In this document: in pieces, positions 33,893 to 43,130 of the stretch
Layout of the letters: every line of letters begins with the position of its first letter
How positions within the stretch are numbered: the stretch's first letter is position 1
DNA from: Acidimicrobiales bacterium
GTDB taxonomy: Bacteria; Actinomycetota; Acidimicrobiia; Acidimicrobiales; Aldehydirespiratoraceae
Length of the DNA: 64,000 nucleotides
Assembly: GCA_029263215.1 (NCBI GenBank)
Contig: JAJCXY010000035.1
Coordinates: forward strand, 19,273-83,272
Direction: 5' to 3'
Translations under genes and position numbers: made by a program
Notes under the pieces: model-generated
The model's input: only the letters and a program-made list of their open reading frames with translations
Told to the model about the DNA's origin: nothing
Databases searched by the model: none

Positions 33893-34944
33893 CAAGCGAG
33901 GTTGCTGAGGATGTGCCGTAGCTGATGGGCGTCGTCGGGTGTTTGCACCGGGATGGAAAACTCCAGGCGGTCGACGCGACCGGCATAGCGCTCGTTCAAC
34001 TTGTCGGCTATGTCGTCGAAGGTTCCGATGGTGGCCACCGTGTGCAACATCTCGTCGTCGACGAGGTCGGGAAGTTCGTCCCACCTCTTCTGACGCGAAA
34101 GCACCGAGGCTTGCTCGGCGATATCTTCCCAGCCGTGCAGCTGGAAGGTGCGACGGTAGGAGGGTGTCGAGAGGTAAAAGGCGACTCGGGCGCGAACGCT
34201 GTCGACGACCTTTCCGAGCTTGGCGGTGTCGGCTGCAGTGCCGATCAGAGGTTTCATGCAAACCTCTACGTCGGCCAAGGGGCGGCCGACACGTTTCGCT
34301 CCGCGGGTGAGGTTGGGCATGACCATTTCGTCGATGAACCTGGGAGTACACACCGGGTGCAGTCTCACCCCGTCGGCGACCTCGCCCGCGACGGCGCACA
34401 TGTTGGGTCCGATAGCGGCCAGATGGATCGGTATCTCTGGATACTCGATAGGTCCGGGGTTGAACAGGGGGACCATCAAGTTGAGGTTGTAGTGCTCGCT
34501 CTCGAATTCGAGCGCTGACTCGCTCTGCCAGCAATCCCAAACAGCACGCACGGCGTTGATGTAGTCGCGCATCCACGGCGCCGGTGGATGCCAGGGCACC
34601 CCGTAGCGGCGTTCGATGTGGGCCCGGACCTGGGATCCGAGACCGAGCATGAAGCGCCCACTAGAGATCTTCGAGAGGGTCCAGGCAGACAGTGCAGTTG
34701 TGGTGGGACTCCGAGGGAAGGCCATGGCGACAGAGGTGCCCAGCTGGATCTCAGATGTGGTGGTGGCTCCGAGGCCAAGAAGCTGGAACGGGTCGTCCTT
34801 GGTCTCCTCGACGAGTACCGCGCCGAGACCGACCTCTTCGGCCGTTCTGGCCATCTCGGCGAATCGCCGGACATCGAGAGGAGTGTCGGGTTCACGAAGC
34901 CCGGGGTCGAGCTTCCCCAACGGGAGCAGCGACTCGATGATCAT
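33892..34944 (-). CDS. Luciferase-like (LLM) F420/FMN-dependent oxidoreductase
   Basis: A 350-aa (beta/alpha)8 protein of the luciferase-like monooxygenase class. Typical segments are FAEMARTAEEVGLGAVLVEET, LGTSVAMAFPRSPTTTALSAWTLSKISSGRFMLGLGSQVRAHIERRYG and PIHLAAIGPNMCAVAGEVADGV. It resembles the F420-dependent subgroup of actinobacteria. It overlaps an MFS gene on each side by 1 bp. A flavin- or F420-dependent oxidation or reduction in the RibA/RibD operon is the likely role. Confidence 0.85.
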   Translation of the reverse strand: MIIESLLPLGKLDPGLREPDTPLDVRRFAEMARTAEEVGLGAVLVEETKDDPFQLLGLGATTTSEIQLGTSVAMAFPRSPTTTALSAWTLSKISSGRFMLGLGSQVRAHIERRYGVPWHPPAPWMRDYINAVRAVWDCWQSESALEFESEHYNLNLMVPLFNPGPIEYPEIPIHLAAIGPNMCAVAGEVADGVRLHPVCTPRFIDEMVMPNLTRGAKRVGRPLADVEVCMKPLIGTAADTAKLGKVVDSVRARVAFYLSTPSYRRTFQLHGWEDIAEQASVLSRQKRWDELPDLVDDEMLHTVATIGTFDDIADKLNERYAGRVDRLEFSIPVQTPDDAHQLRHILSNLA

Positions 34945-36206
34945 CAGAGTTCCGTTCCGAGAACGGTGCCGCTGGTGGCATGTCTGGCCCAACTGAGTCC
35001 GATGACGGCGAGGACAATGGACAACGACATGCCTATTGCCATTGGTGTGATGGTGCCATTGAACGAACGATCTATGACTGTGCCCAGCAGCGATCCGGCG
35101 ATCATGGGGACCATGCCGAAGATCGCAGCGGCGGTGCCGGCAACAGCACCGAGGGGTCGCATGGCGGCGGCGTTGATGTTGGGAACCAGGAGCTGCTGGC
35201 AGCCGATGAGGACTGCGATGGCCACGAAGAAGACGGAGAATGGGGGAGTGCCGCCAGTGACGAAGGCAAGCGTGACGAAGCCGCCGGCCACAACAACGAG
35301 GGCTCGGCTCATCACGGAGATCATCCGGTCGAGGCCGACGCGTACGACGAGTTGCCGATTGGTGATCATGACACCCGCCATGAGAACGGCGATTGCCGCG
35401 AATACAGCCGGGAACCACTTGGCCAGTCCGAAGACCTCATCGAGGATGATCTCGGAACTGGCCAGATAGGTGATGAACGAGGCGAAGAGGCCGATCATGG
35501 CCACCAGGTAGCCGTATGAGCCCGGGGTGGTGAAGACGATCCGGATGCTGTGTCGCAGTTCGACCCCGGTGGCATCGGGTGCGCCGGAGCCTGTCTTCAT
35601 CGTGGCCGGAAGGCGCGCGGTCATGACGAGCACTCCGCCTGCGAACACAGCGCAGACCCAGAAGACGAGGTGCCATGGTCCGACCGCCACCAAGCCCGCT
35701 CCGATCGCCGGTGCGATCGTGGGGATGATCAGGAACACCGCCATGATCGTCGACATCTGCTTCGCCATCTCAGCGCCCTCGAAGGAGTCACGAATCATGG
35801 CGGTGGCGGCCACCCGCGGACCAGCGGCACCGAAGCCCCAGATGACGCGAGCGATGATCATCAATTCGAGGTTGGGGGCCATGGCCGCGCCGGCTGCAGC
35901 CAGGATGTAGATACCGATCCCGCCCCACATCACCGGCCGTCGTCCGAACCGGTCTGCCAGGAGTCCAGCCGGGAGGAGGCCGAGTCCCTGCCCGATCAGG
36001 AAGGCGGTGACGAGGCCGGCCACCGCGGTGGAATCGGGCTCCAGGTCGAGCGCGGCGCGGATTTCTGGGAAGGCCGGCAGCATCGTGTCGATGGCGAGCG
36101 CGGTACCGGCCATCGCCATGGAGAGAACGAAGGTGAACCCGATGGTGCCGGGAGTCAGAGATCGACGTGAGGGTGTGCTGGTTTCTTCGCCTGTCACCTG
36201 TCGCAT
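34944..36206 (-). CDS. MFS transporter, Bcr/CflA drug-efflux type
   Basis: A 420-aa protein with 12 hydrophobic helices. The N-terminal ALAIDTMLPAFPEIRAAL and GLLADRFGRRPVMWGG with FGAAGPRVAATAMIRD are hallmarks of the Bcr/CflA family. It lies 14 bp after ribA and shares its last base with the LLM start. A second exporter in one operon suggests the pathway product is toxic or secreted. Confidence 0.85.
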   Translation of the reverse strand: MRQVTGEETSTPSRRSLTPGTIGFTFVLSMAMAGTALAIDTMLPAFPEIRAALDLEPDSTAVAGLVTAFLIGQGLGLLPAGLLADRFGRRPVMWGGIGIYILAAAGAAMAPNLELMIIARVIWGFGAAGPRVAATAMIRDSFEGAEMAKQMSTIMAVFLIIPTIAPAIGAGLVAVGPWHLVFWVCAVFAGGVLVMTARLPATMKTGSGAPDATGVELRHSIRIVFTTPGSYGYLVAMIGLFASFITYLASSEIILDEVFGLAKWFPAVFAAIAVLMAGVMITNRQLVVRVGLDRMISVMSRALVVVAGGFVTLAFVTGGTPPFSVFFVAIAVLIGCQQLLVPNINAAAMRPLGAVAGTAAAIFGMVPMIAGSLLGTVIDRSFNGTITPMAIGMSLSIVLAVIGLSWARHATSGTVLGTEL

Positions 36207-36220
36207 GGGGGACTTCGCGA

Positions 36221-36913
36221 TCAGCTCACTACGGCATCTGAAGGTGCCGCAGAGCTCCCAGCGCTGCTGGGGGTGTGATGGCCGAGGCGGCCTCGCTTCG
36301 TCTCGATGTAGCGCTCGGCTTCAGGGTGGATCGGCACGTGCAGGGGTATCAGCTCGGTGATGGTGAGGCCGTTGCTCGCAAGTCCTTGATACTTGGCTGG
36401 ATTGTTGGTCATGAGCCTCAACTGGCTCACGCCGAGTTGGGTGAGGATCTGGGCGCCGACGCTGTAGTCGCGGGAATCCACCGCCACACCCAGCTCGAGG
36501 TTGGCGTCGACGGTGTCGAAGCCCTGGTCTTGGAGCTCGTAGGCCTTGAGTTTCTGGCTGATCCCGATTCCGCGCCCTTCATGACCTCGCAGGTAGATCA
36601 CCACACCTTGGCCGGCTTGGGCCACGCGACTCATTGCCTCGTCGAGTTGCAGCCCGCAGTCGCACTTCACACTGTTGAACACGTCGCCGGTGACGCACTC
36701 ACTGTGTACCCGCACGAGAACCGGCTCAGCGCCATCGACCTCGCCCATCACAAAGGCAAGGTGCATCTGACCATCGTCGAGGCTCTCGTAGGAGTGACAC
36801 ATGAACTCCCCCCAGGTGGTTGGGAGCCGAGCCGAGGCGGTCTGGGTGACCAGCTCACGCGGCGGGTGCTCATCGCTACCGTTCGATCCGAGCGAGTCGG
36901 AGCGGGTGTTCAT
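36221..36913 (-). CDS. ribA: GTP cyclohydrolase II (single-domain RibA)
   Basis: A 230-aa protein with a complete GTP cyclohydrolase II domain. Zinc ligands Cys73, Cys84 and Cys86 are in HSECVTGDVFNSVKCDCG, with YLRGHEGRGIG and LTNNPAKYQGL-type (LMTNNPAKYQGLAS) substrate loops. It opens GTP to the 2,5-diaminopyrimidinone phosphate. No DHBP-synthase (RibB) domain is fused, unlike the usual actinobacterial bifunctional form. It lies between ribD and an efflux MFS. Confidence 0.92.
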   Translation of the reverse strand: MNTRSDSLGSNGSDEHPPRELVTQTASARLPTTWGEFMCHSYESLDDGQMHLAFVMGEVDGAEPVLVRVHSECVTGDVFNSVKCDCGLQLDEAMSRVAQAGQGVVIYLRGHEGRGIGISQKLKAYELQDQGFDTVDANLELGVAVDSRDYSVGAQILTQLGVSQLRLMTNNPAKYQGLASNGLTITELIPLHVPIHPEAERYIETKRGRLGHHTPSSAGSSAAPSDAVVS

Positions 36914-36962
36914 GGTGTTGCCCCTTCCTGGCCTGGTCGGTACTCAACTGGGAGCGAGGACA

Positions 36963-38021
36963 TCATGAAGTATGGGGGCTGGGTTGGGTTTCGGGAGCGA
37001 GTTCGACACGAATGTCGTCGCCGACGGAGTCGCAGCTCAGGAAGCGGCCCCGCCATACATCCTGGATCGAGGCCACCGTCGGACCCCCGATCGATGGCAG
37101 GCCATCGCCACCGAGGAAGAAGATGGGAGCAAGGTAGACCACGAAACGATTGATCAGCTCAGCATCGTGGAAGGAACGCAGCACCGTCGATCCCCCCTCG
37201 ATAAGTATCTGAAGGACCCCCCGCTCACCGAGCTCATCGAGCAGGTCGGTGAGCGATCCGTCCCACTCGAGACAGGGGTGCACCCGCGCTGCCGGTGGCG
37301 CCGACCCGAGGATCACCCGGAGGGGGTCTGCACCTTCGACGTGGCGGACGGTGAGCGACGGGTCGTCGGCCCGTACCGTTCCGGCCCCGACGAGAATGGC
37401 GTCGCTCTCGGCTCGAAGCCGGTGGCCATCACGGCGTGCCGCCTCACCTGTGATCCACTGGGAAGAACCGTCCGGTGCGGCGGTTGCTCCGTCGAGGCTT
37501 GCGGCCACCTTTGCTATGACGAGAGGACGACCCGTACGGCGGTGCCAGAGGTAGGCCTCGAGTTGTCGCTCGGCATCGTCGGCGAGAACACCCTCGATCA
37601 CCTCGATACCCGCCTGTTCCAGCCTCAGCATGCCCGCTCCATCGACTCGCTGGTCGGGGTCGCCGATACCGAAGATGACCCGAGCGATACCTGCCGCGAT
37701 GATCGCGTCGACACATGGCGGAGTGCGGCCGTGGTGCGAGCACGGCTCGAGAGTAGCTACCAAGGTTGCGCCGTCGGCCTGGCCTCCTGCCGCTTCCAGC
37801 GCCACGATCTCGGCATGGCGCCCGCCGGGAGGCTCGGTGGCCCCGGTGGCCACCAGAATTCCTTCGGCGGATAGCACCGCCGCACCGACCCATGGGTTGG
37901 GCGAGGTCTGGCCCCGAGCCGCGGCCGCCGCGGTGAGACAGACGCCCATCGCCTGAGCGGGGGTCAGAACCTCAGCCGGGCCAGCGTCGTGGCCGCCGGC
38001 GACCGCACCGGTGTGGCTCAT
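36963..38021 (-). CDS. ribD: Bifunctional diaminohydroxyphosphoribosylaminopyrimidine deaminase/reductase (RibD)
   Basis: A 352-aa protein. The N-terminal deaminase has HAE in GGRHAEIVALEAAG and PCxxxxxxxxC in LEPCSHHGRTPPCVDAI. The C-terminal reductase has KVAASLDGATAAPDGSSQWITGEAARRDGHRLRAESDAILVGAGTVRADDP. It performs steps 2 and 3 of riboflavin synthesis. The ATG overlaps the upstream deaminase-like gene (ATGA). RibE and RibH, which would complete riboflavin, are not in the window. Confidence 0.92.
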   Translation of the reverse strand: MSHTGAVAGGHDAGPAEVLTPAQAMGVCLTAAAAARGQTSPNPWVGAAVLSAEGILVATGATEPPGGRHAEIVALEAAGGQADGATLVATLEPCSHHGRTPPCVDAIIAAGIARVIFGIGDPDQRVDGAGMLRLEQAGIEVIEGVLADDAERQLEAYLWHRRTGRPLVIAKVAASLDGATAAPDGSSQWITGEAARRDGHRLRAESDAILVGAGTVRADDPSLTVRHVEGADPLRVILGSAPPAARVHPCLEWDGSLTDLLDELGERGVLQILIEGGSTVLRSFHDAELINRFVVYLAPIFFLGGDGLPSIGGPTVASIQDVWRGRFLSCDSVGDDIRVELAPETQPSPHTS

Positions 38022-38473
38022 GCTTGCTCGCTCAAGAACGACGTCACCAGACTCGCGACGTGACCGCCCGGGTCGCCGTGGTGGGTGAGCGTGAGCGGAC
38101 GGAGAAGCTGCTCGGCCATCGCCGTGGCATCGAGTTTGCTGATATAGGCGGCATCGCCCACTGCGGCTCGTGTGGAGGCAAAGACGATCTCGCCGACTCC
38201 GGCGACCGCGGCGCTGTGCAGGCACATGGCGCATGGTTCCAGGGTCGTGAAGAGGGTGGCTCCGGGTAAGAGTCGCCCACTCGCCGCGGCCTTGCGAAGA
38301 GAGGCGACCTCAGCGTGTGCTGTCGGGTCGGAGCCGTCCTCGGCTTCGCTGCCAGCGATGGCCACGACATCCTCGTCGATCACGACACAGGCGCCGTTGG
38401 GGAAGTCGCCGGCGCGAGATGCCTGCTCAGCAGCATCGATGCACACGGCCATCCAACGCTCGTTGTGACTCAT
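38018..38473 (-). CDS. Cytidine/guanine deaminase-fold protein
   Basis: A 151-aa zinc deaminase starting at ATG 38473 (MSHNERW). It has the zinc motif HAE in AHAEVASLRKAA and PCxxC in LEPCAMCLHSAAVAG, typical of the CMP/guanine deaminase superfamily. It heads the RibD/RibA operon with a 4-bp overlap to ribD. Guanine deaminase or a dedicated pyrimidine deaminase of the specialised pathway are both possible. No strong ribosome site is seen. Confidence 0.8.
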   Translation of the reverse strand: MSHNERWMAVCIDAAEQASRAGDFPNGACVVIDEDVVAIAGSEAEDGSDPTAHAEVASLRKAAASGRLLPGATLFTTLEPCAMCLHSAAVAGVGEIVFASTRAAVGDAAYISKLDATAMAEQLLRPLTLTHHGDPGGHVASLVTSFLSEQA

Positions 38474-38630
38474 CCACACACGCTAACGCCCAGGCAGTCG
38501 GAGGTGATCAGCTGATGCTGGCGAGCCACTGCCCGCCGGGTCCCGCGATGCCTTCGGGGCCAGCTCTGTGAGAGTGTCTCGACGTGCGCAACAAAATGAC
38601 CGAACGAATGAGCCTCACCGAGGTCGCTTC

Positions 38631-40247
38631 ATGAACTCAGAACTCACCGGCGGGCAAGCCCTTGTCCAGTCCTTGATCAGCAACGGGGTCCACACCGTGT
38701 TCGGTGTTCCCGGCGTCCAACTCGATCACCTGTTCAACGCCCTTCACGACTTCCGCGACGAGATCCGCGTGGTTCACTGCCGACACGAGGCAGGAGCCGG
38801 GTACATGGCATTGGGCTACGCAGCGGCCACCGGAGAGCCAGGAGTCTGCGCAGTGGTGCCGGGGCCCGGCCTGCTCAACGCATCTGCGGCTCTCGCCACC
38901 GCCTACGCCGTCAATGCTCCGGTTCTGTGTCTCGTCGGACAGATCCACTCCGACGCGATCGGAAAGGATTTCGGGCTACTCCATGAGCTTCCCGATCAGT
39001 TGGCTGTCGCCGCCGCTCTCACCAAGTGGTCCGCGCTCATCGGCTCACCAGCGGAAGTGCCGGTTCGCGTCTCAGAGGGGTTCCGCCACCTGAAGGAGGG
39101 CTGTCCGGGGCCGGTCGAGTTGGAAATCGCCATGGACCAGCTCCAGAGGCGACAAGAGGTCGATCTCGCAGCGGCGTCCGAGCCGTCTGCTGTCGGAGGA
39201 CCGGACGATCAAGCCATCGAGGATGCCTGCCAGGCTCTCGCCTCGGCATCGAATCCCTTGATCGTGGTGGGCGGTGGTGCCGTGGATGCCGGGCCTGCCC
39301 TCAGGCGAGTCGCAGAGCTGCTCCAGGCACCGGTCACTGCCCTGCGCAACGGTCAAGGGGTGTTGGACAGTCGCCACCCCTTGTTCGTCAACCAGTTGGC
39401 GGCGCATCGTTACTGGGAAACGGCCGATGTCGTGCTTGGGGTTGGTACCCGGCTCCGTCAGGCCCGCCAGTGGGGTACCGATGAAAACATGAAGATCGTC
39501 CGACTCGACATTGACCCCGGCCGTCTCGACTCCGATCAGCTGGGTGTGCTCGGCGATGCCTGCGCGTCTCTCCCTGCCCTGGGCGATGCTCTGGAAGGAC
39601 GACTGGAGCCACCGCGGCCCTCCCGCACGGCCGAACTCGAAGCCCTCAGATCCGACATCGATGACGATCTCACGACCCTCGAGCCTCAGATCGCGTACCT
39701 GAGGGCCATGCGGGAAGCGCTTCCCGAGGACGGCATCTTCGTCGAGGACCTGACCCAGGTCGGATACGTCGCTCGGCTGGCTTTCCCGGTGTATAGCCCT
39801 CGCACCTACATCACCCCCGGGTATCAGGGGACCCTGGGATACGGATTCCCCACGGCTCTCGGCGTCAAAGTCGCCCAGCCCGACAAGAAGGTGCTCTCGA
39901 TCTCAGGTGATGGCGGGTTCATGTTTTGTGTTGGTGAACTGGCTACCGCGGCCCAGCACAACATCGCCGTCGTCGCAGTGGTGTTCACCAACGACGCCTA
40001 CGGCAACGTTCAACGCATGCAACGTGAACAGCACGGGGGGCGAGTCATCGCCACCGACCTGGTCAACCCCGATTTCGTAGAGCTTGCGAAGACCTTCGGC
40101 GTCAACGGGTGCCGGGCTGAATCGCCGGCCGAACTCGGAGAAGCGATCGAAAGAGCCTTCGAGCACGATGGCCCTACGGTCATCGAGGTGCCCATCGGCG
40201 ATTTCCCCGACCCCTGGAACTTGCTGCTGCCGCCCAAGATTCGCTGA
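38631..40247 (+). CDS. Thiamine-diphosphate-dependent acetolactate-synthase-like enzyme
   Basis: A 538-aa protein. The ATG at 38631 follows GAGGT. The catalytic Glu53 is in HCRHEAGAGYMA. The TPP-Mg motif is GDG (residues 426-428) through FTNDAYGNVQRMQ. The three-domain order matches acetolactate synthase, benzoylformate decarboxylase and 2-hydroxyacyl-CoA lyase relatives. It is divergent from the RibD operon across a 157-bp spacer. The substrate is unknown. Confidence 0.85.
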   Translation: MNSELTGGQALVQSLISNGVHTVFGVPGVQLDHLFNALHDFRDEIRVVHCRHEAGAGYMALGYAAATGEPGVCAVVPGPGLLNASAALATAYAVNAPVLCLVGQIHSDAIGKDFGLLHELPDQLAVAAALTKWSALIGSPAEVPVRVSEGFRHLKEGCPGPVELEIAMDQLQRRQEVDLAAASEPSAVGGPDDQAIEDACQALASASNPLIVVGGGAVDAGPALRRVAELLQAPVTALRNGQGVLDSRHPLFVNQLAAHRYWETADVVLGVGTRLRQARQWGTDENMKIVRLDIDPGRLDSDQLGVLGDACASLPALGDALEGRLEPPRPSRTAELEALRSDIDDDLTTLEPQIAYLRAMREALPEDGIFVEDLTQVGYVARLAFPVYSPRTYITPGYQGTLGYGFPTALGVKVAQPDKKVLSISGDGGFMFCVGELATAAQHNIAVVAVVFTNDAYGNVQRMQREQHGGRVIATDLVNPDFVELAKTFGVNGCRAESPAELGEAIERAFEHDGPTVIEVPIGDFPDPWNLLLPPKIR

Positions 40248-40290
40248 GCCCACTGAGGGACAGGAGCACCTCGAGGTCGCGCTCGACTGA

Positions 40291-40718
40291 CTACTGGTGC
40301 CCTGCCGGGTAGGCGGAACCCTCGTCCTCGGTCGACGCAGCCGACGAAGCGTGGCGATGCAGCCAGAGCCACACGCCATCTCGGCAATGGAGTCCGACTG
40401 TCCAACGTATTGGAACCTCGAGGTGGTATCCGTCGACGTGTAGGTGGATGGTGAGGGTGGCGGCGACGGTGGCGGTGTTGCCCCGCCGGGTGACATGTCG
40501 CCAGTTCCAGTCGAACCGATCGGTCGTGGCTCCGCGAAGTTCCGCCCGAGCACGTCGCGGACTTGGTCTGCGCCCACACAAGGCTCGTCGCTCCCGGTGC
40601 CGATCAGTGAGATGTCGGCGCCGGAATCAAAGACGGTCAGCACGCCGTCGATGTCCTTGGCGCAGTACGCCTCGGCGTACCGCTCGAAGGTGGCCAACAC
40701 CAGGTCGTTCTCGTTCAA
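40291..40718 (-). pseudogene. NTF2/SnoaL-like gene with a frameshift
   Basis: Two frames join into one NTF2-like domain. From TTG 40718 the first frame gives NENDLVLATFERYAEAYCAKDIDG...GADQVRDVLGRNFAE. Near 40530 the similarity moves to another frame, TTDRFDWNWRHVTRRGNTATVAATLTIHL, continuing to LWLHRHASSAAST...YPAGH and the stop at 40291. Loss of one base around 40527-40535 would explain it. It is either a real pseudogene or a sequence error. Confidence 0.65.
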
Positions 40719-40850
40719 GGCGTCTCTCCCGTTTGAGGGGTACAAGTCTCGGCGGGACTCCAACGTTTCGCGGTACGAGGCGATGGAGGTGGCCCCGGCC
40801 TGCCTGTGTCCGCAACGACTGTGGAGAGATGATCTGCTAGGACGGCATGC

Positions 40851-42137
40851 ATGAACGATCTGTGGCTGGACCTGCTCATCGTCGGTGCGCTCATCTGCGT
40901 GAATGCCATGTTGGCGGGTGCGGAGATGGCATTCGTTTCATTGCGGGAGGGCCAGCTGCGTGGTCTTGCCGAGGCGGGGAGTCGTGGCGAAAGGGTGGTT
41001 CGACTCACCCAGGATCCCAACCGGTATCTCGGTGCGGTTCAACTCGGGATCACACTGGCGGGCTTTCTCGCTTCGGCCACCGCAGCAGTGTCGATAAGCG
41101 AGCCCGTCTCGGACTTCTTCGGTGGCGGGCGCTACGGCAGGGCCGGAGCAGTCGCGGCGGTCACCGTCGTGTTGTCGCTCATCACACTTGTGCTGGGCGA
41201 GCTGGTTCCCAAGCGGCTCGCAATGCAACGGGCGGAGCGGTGGAGTCTCTTCGTCGCACGCCCACTCACGGTGTTGATCACCGTGACTCGTCCGGTGATC
41301 GTCGTGTTGAGTTCGCTCACCGATCTGCTCGTACGTGCCGCGGGCGGCGACCCGGACCGGCAGCGAGACGAGATCACCGACGCCGAAATTGTGGATCTCG
41401 TAGAGGGTCAACCAACCCTGACCGACGCTCAACGTCAGATCATGGCGGGCGCCATCGAAATAGCGGGGCGCTCACTGCGTCAGGTCCTGGTGCCACGAAA
41501 TAGGGTTGTGACCATTCATGAGGGGCTCCCTGTGAGTGAGGCACGCGACCGGCTCCGAAAGGCTGCTCACTCCCGAGCGCCCGTCGTGGGTGAAACCCTC
41601 GATGATCCCATCGGGCAAGTTCACCTCCGAGATCTGCTCGATGACGATGGTGTAGCGGGCGAGCGGGCGAGCCCTTTGCTCACGTTTCCTGAGACACTCT
41701 CGGTGCTCGAGGCGCTACGCCAGCTCCAGGCAGATCACTCTCAGCTGGCCGCCGTCGTCGACGAGCACGGAGGCACGGCAGGAATCGTCACCATGGAGGA
41801 CCTCATCGAAGAACTGGTGGGCGAGATCTACGATGAGACCGACCGCGATCTACTCACTGTGCGACGCGACGACAATGGTGCCCTGCTGGTGCCCGGGTCT
41901 TTCCCGATCCACGACCTGACCGATGTCGGCGTAGGCCTGCCCGATGGCCATTACGCAACGGTTGCCGGACTCGTTCTCGACCGACTCGGCCATATCCCAG
42001 ACGTTGGGGAGCACATTCGCGTCGAAGGCGTCGATATCGAGGTCGTGGCCATGGACCGACTATCGATCCGCACCCTTCGCATCGTGGTGCCGGATCCCCC
42101 GGCTGATCGGATCCAGCTTGACCTGCAGGGCGACTGA
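40851..42137 (+). CDS. HlyC/CorC-type membrane protein with CBS domains
   Basis: A 428-aa protein in three parts. A DUF21 membrane domain is at residues 1 to about 165 (FVSLREGQLRGLAEAGSRG, GITLAGFLASATAAVSI, LVLGELVPKRLAMQ). A CBS pair is at about 205-325 (LVPRNRVVTIHEGLPVSEARDRL, AVVDEHGGTAGIVTMEDLIEELVGEI). A C-terminal CorC/HlyC domain covers about 340-428. Family members are linked to Mg2+/Co2+ efflux or membrane ion balance. Confidence 0.88.
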   Translation: MNDLWLDLLIVGALICVNAMLAGAEMAFVSLREGQLRGLAEAGSRGERVVRLTQDPNRYLGAVQLGITLAGFLASATAAVSISEPVSDFFGGGRYGRAGAVAAVTVVLSLITLVLGELVPKRLAMQRAERWSLFVARPLTVLITVTRPVIVVLSSLTDLLVRAAGGDPDRQRDEITDAEIVDLVEGQPTLTDAQRQIMAGAIEIAGRSLRQVLVPRNRVVTIHEGLPVSEARDRLRKAAHSRAPVVGETLDDPIGQVHLRDLLDDDGVAGERASPLLTFPETLSVLEALRQLQADHSQLAAVVDEHGGTAGIVTMEDLIEELVGEIYDETDRDLLTVRRDDNGALLVPGSFPIHDLTDVGVGLPDGHYATVAGLVLDRLGHIPDVGEHIRVEGVDIEVVAMDRLSIRTLRIVVPDPPADRIQLDLQGD

Positions 42138-42182
42138 CGAGGATGTCCGAATATGGCAGCCGATCGGCTTCATACTCGGTGC

Positions 42183-42647
42183 ATGAGCCAGACAGAGTAT
42201 TTCCTGAGTCCGATCTCCGAGAGCGATGCCGAGGCACTGAGGGCTGGGGGTGGACCGGCGTACACAGCTGATGAAGCACCCGGGTACCCGTGCCGCCGGT
42301 GCCTCAAGGATGCTGAGGTGGGCGACGACCTCATTCTCGTATCGCATGACCCATTCGGGAGCCAGTCGAAGTACCGATCGGCGAGCCCGATCTTCCTGCA
42401 TCGCCGTTCGTGCACGCCTGATCCCGGCGTCGGCGAGTTGCCGGCCCAGTTGACTCGACGCCGACTCTCGGTTCGCTCGTTCGATCAGTCGGAGATGATG
42501 ATCGACGCGGCTGTGATCGACGGCCAGGACCTCGAGGAAACGATCCTTGGGTTCTTCGGCGAGAGCCAGTCGCACCGCATCCACGTTCACAACGCCGAGC
42601 GAGGATGTTGGGCCGTGAACGTCGATCGGGTCCGAAGTCTGACCTGA
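42183..42647 (+). CDS. DUF1203 domain protein
   Basis: A 154-aa protein starting at ATG 42183 (MSQTEYFLSPISESD). YPCRRCLKDAEVGDDLILVSHDPF and PIFLHRRSCTP match the small DUF1203 family of unknown function. It stands alone after the CorC-like gene and converges with a VOC-family gene. Confidence 0.75.
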   Translation: MSQTEYFLSPISESDAEALRAGGGPAYTADEAPGYPCRRCLKDAEVGDDLILVSHDPFGSQSKYRSASPIFLHRRSCTPDPGVGELPAQLTRRRLSVRSFDQSEMMIDAAVIDGQDLEETILGFFGESQSHRIHVHNAERGCWAVNVDRVRSLT

Positions 42648-42658
42648 GGCAGCCGAGA

Positions 42659-42676
42659 ACCGTCGTCAGAGACGGT
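42659..42676. terminator. Hairpin between convergent DUF1203 and VOC genes
   Basis: ACCGTC and GACGGT form a 6-bp stem with a 6-nt loop across the convergent 3' ends, partly inside the VOC coding end. It is weak evidence for a bidirectional terminator. Confidence 0.25.
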
Positions 42677-43043
42677 CGGTGCCGAAGCGAATGATGTTGC
42701 CTGATGGATCGCTGATGGTGAACTCTCTCATGCCCCATGGTTGGTCGGTGATGCCAGTCGGATTCAGCTGGGCGTGCGACAGCGCTTGATGCCAGCGGTC
42801 CGCATCCTTGATGTGGAAGTAGCCCACCGTCGGGTTGTTGGCTGGATCGAGTTCAGGCTCTTGGTGGAGGTGTAGGACCTCATCGCCCTGATGACGGATC
42901 CACGCGTAGCCGGTGTCGTACTGCTCGATCTCGAAGCCGGCCTGTCGGTAGAAGGCAAGGGCGTCGTCCATGTCGATCACGGGGAAGATGATTTTGGTGG
43001 TGATCCGATCGGGGGGAAGCATCATCAGTTGACGGGGGTGCAT
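42666..43043 (-). CDS. VOC-family (glyoxalase/bleomycin-resistance fold) protein
   Basis: A 125-aa protein, or 119 aa if MMLPPDR at 43025 is the start. It has paired VOC modules with TTKIIFPVIDMDDALAFYRQAGFEIE, then a C-terminal MREFTISDPSGNIIRFG. Family members are isomerases, dioxygenases or drug-binding proteins. It is divergent from the TetR gene of the mutase operon and could share its operator. Confidence 0.8.
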   Translation of the reverse strand: MHPRQLMMLPPDRITTKIIFPVIDMDDALAFYRQAGFEIEQYDTGYAWIRHQGDEVLHLHQEPELDPANNPTVGYFHIKDADRWHQALSHAQLNPTGITDQPWGMREFTISDPSGNIIRFGTDRL

Positions 43044-43130
43044 GGAAAATGACCGTTGGGCATGTGGGGATCATGACACGGCACCCACTCGTCCGACCGA
43101 GGGCTTGCCATCTGGTCTCCGAGCTATTAG

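Noticed and set aside
36914..36962. Possible FMN riboswitch before ribA
   Set aside because: The ribD-ribA gap is only 49 bp and shows none of the conserved RFN stems. The spacer before the operon (38474-38630) also lacks them.
38507..38516. 10-bp palindrome ATCAGCTGAT in the divergent spacer between the deaminase and TPP-enzyme genes
   Set aside because: It is short and expected by chance several times in 64 kb, with no regulator gene adjacent.
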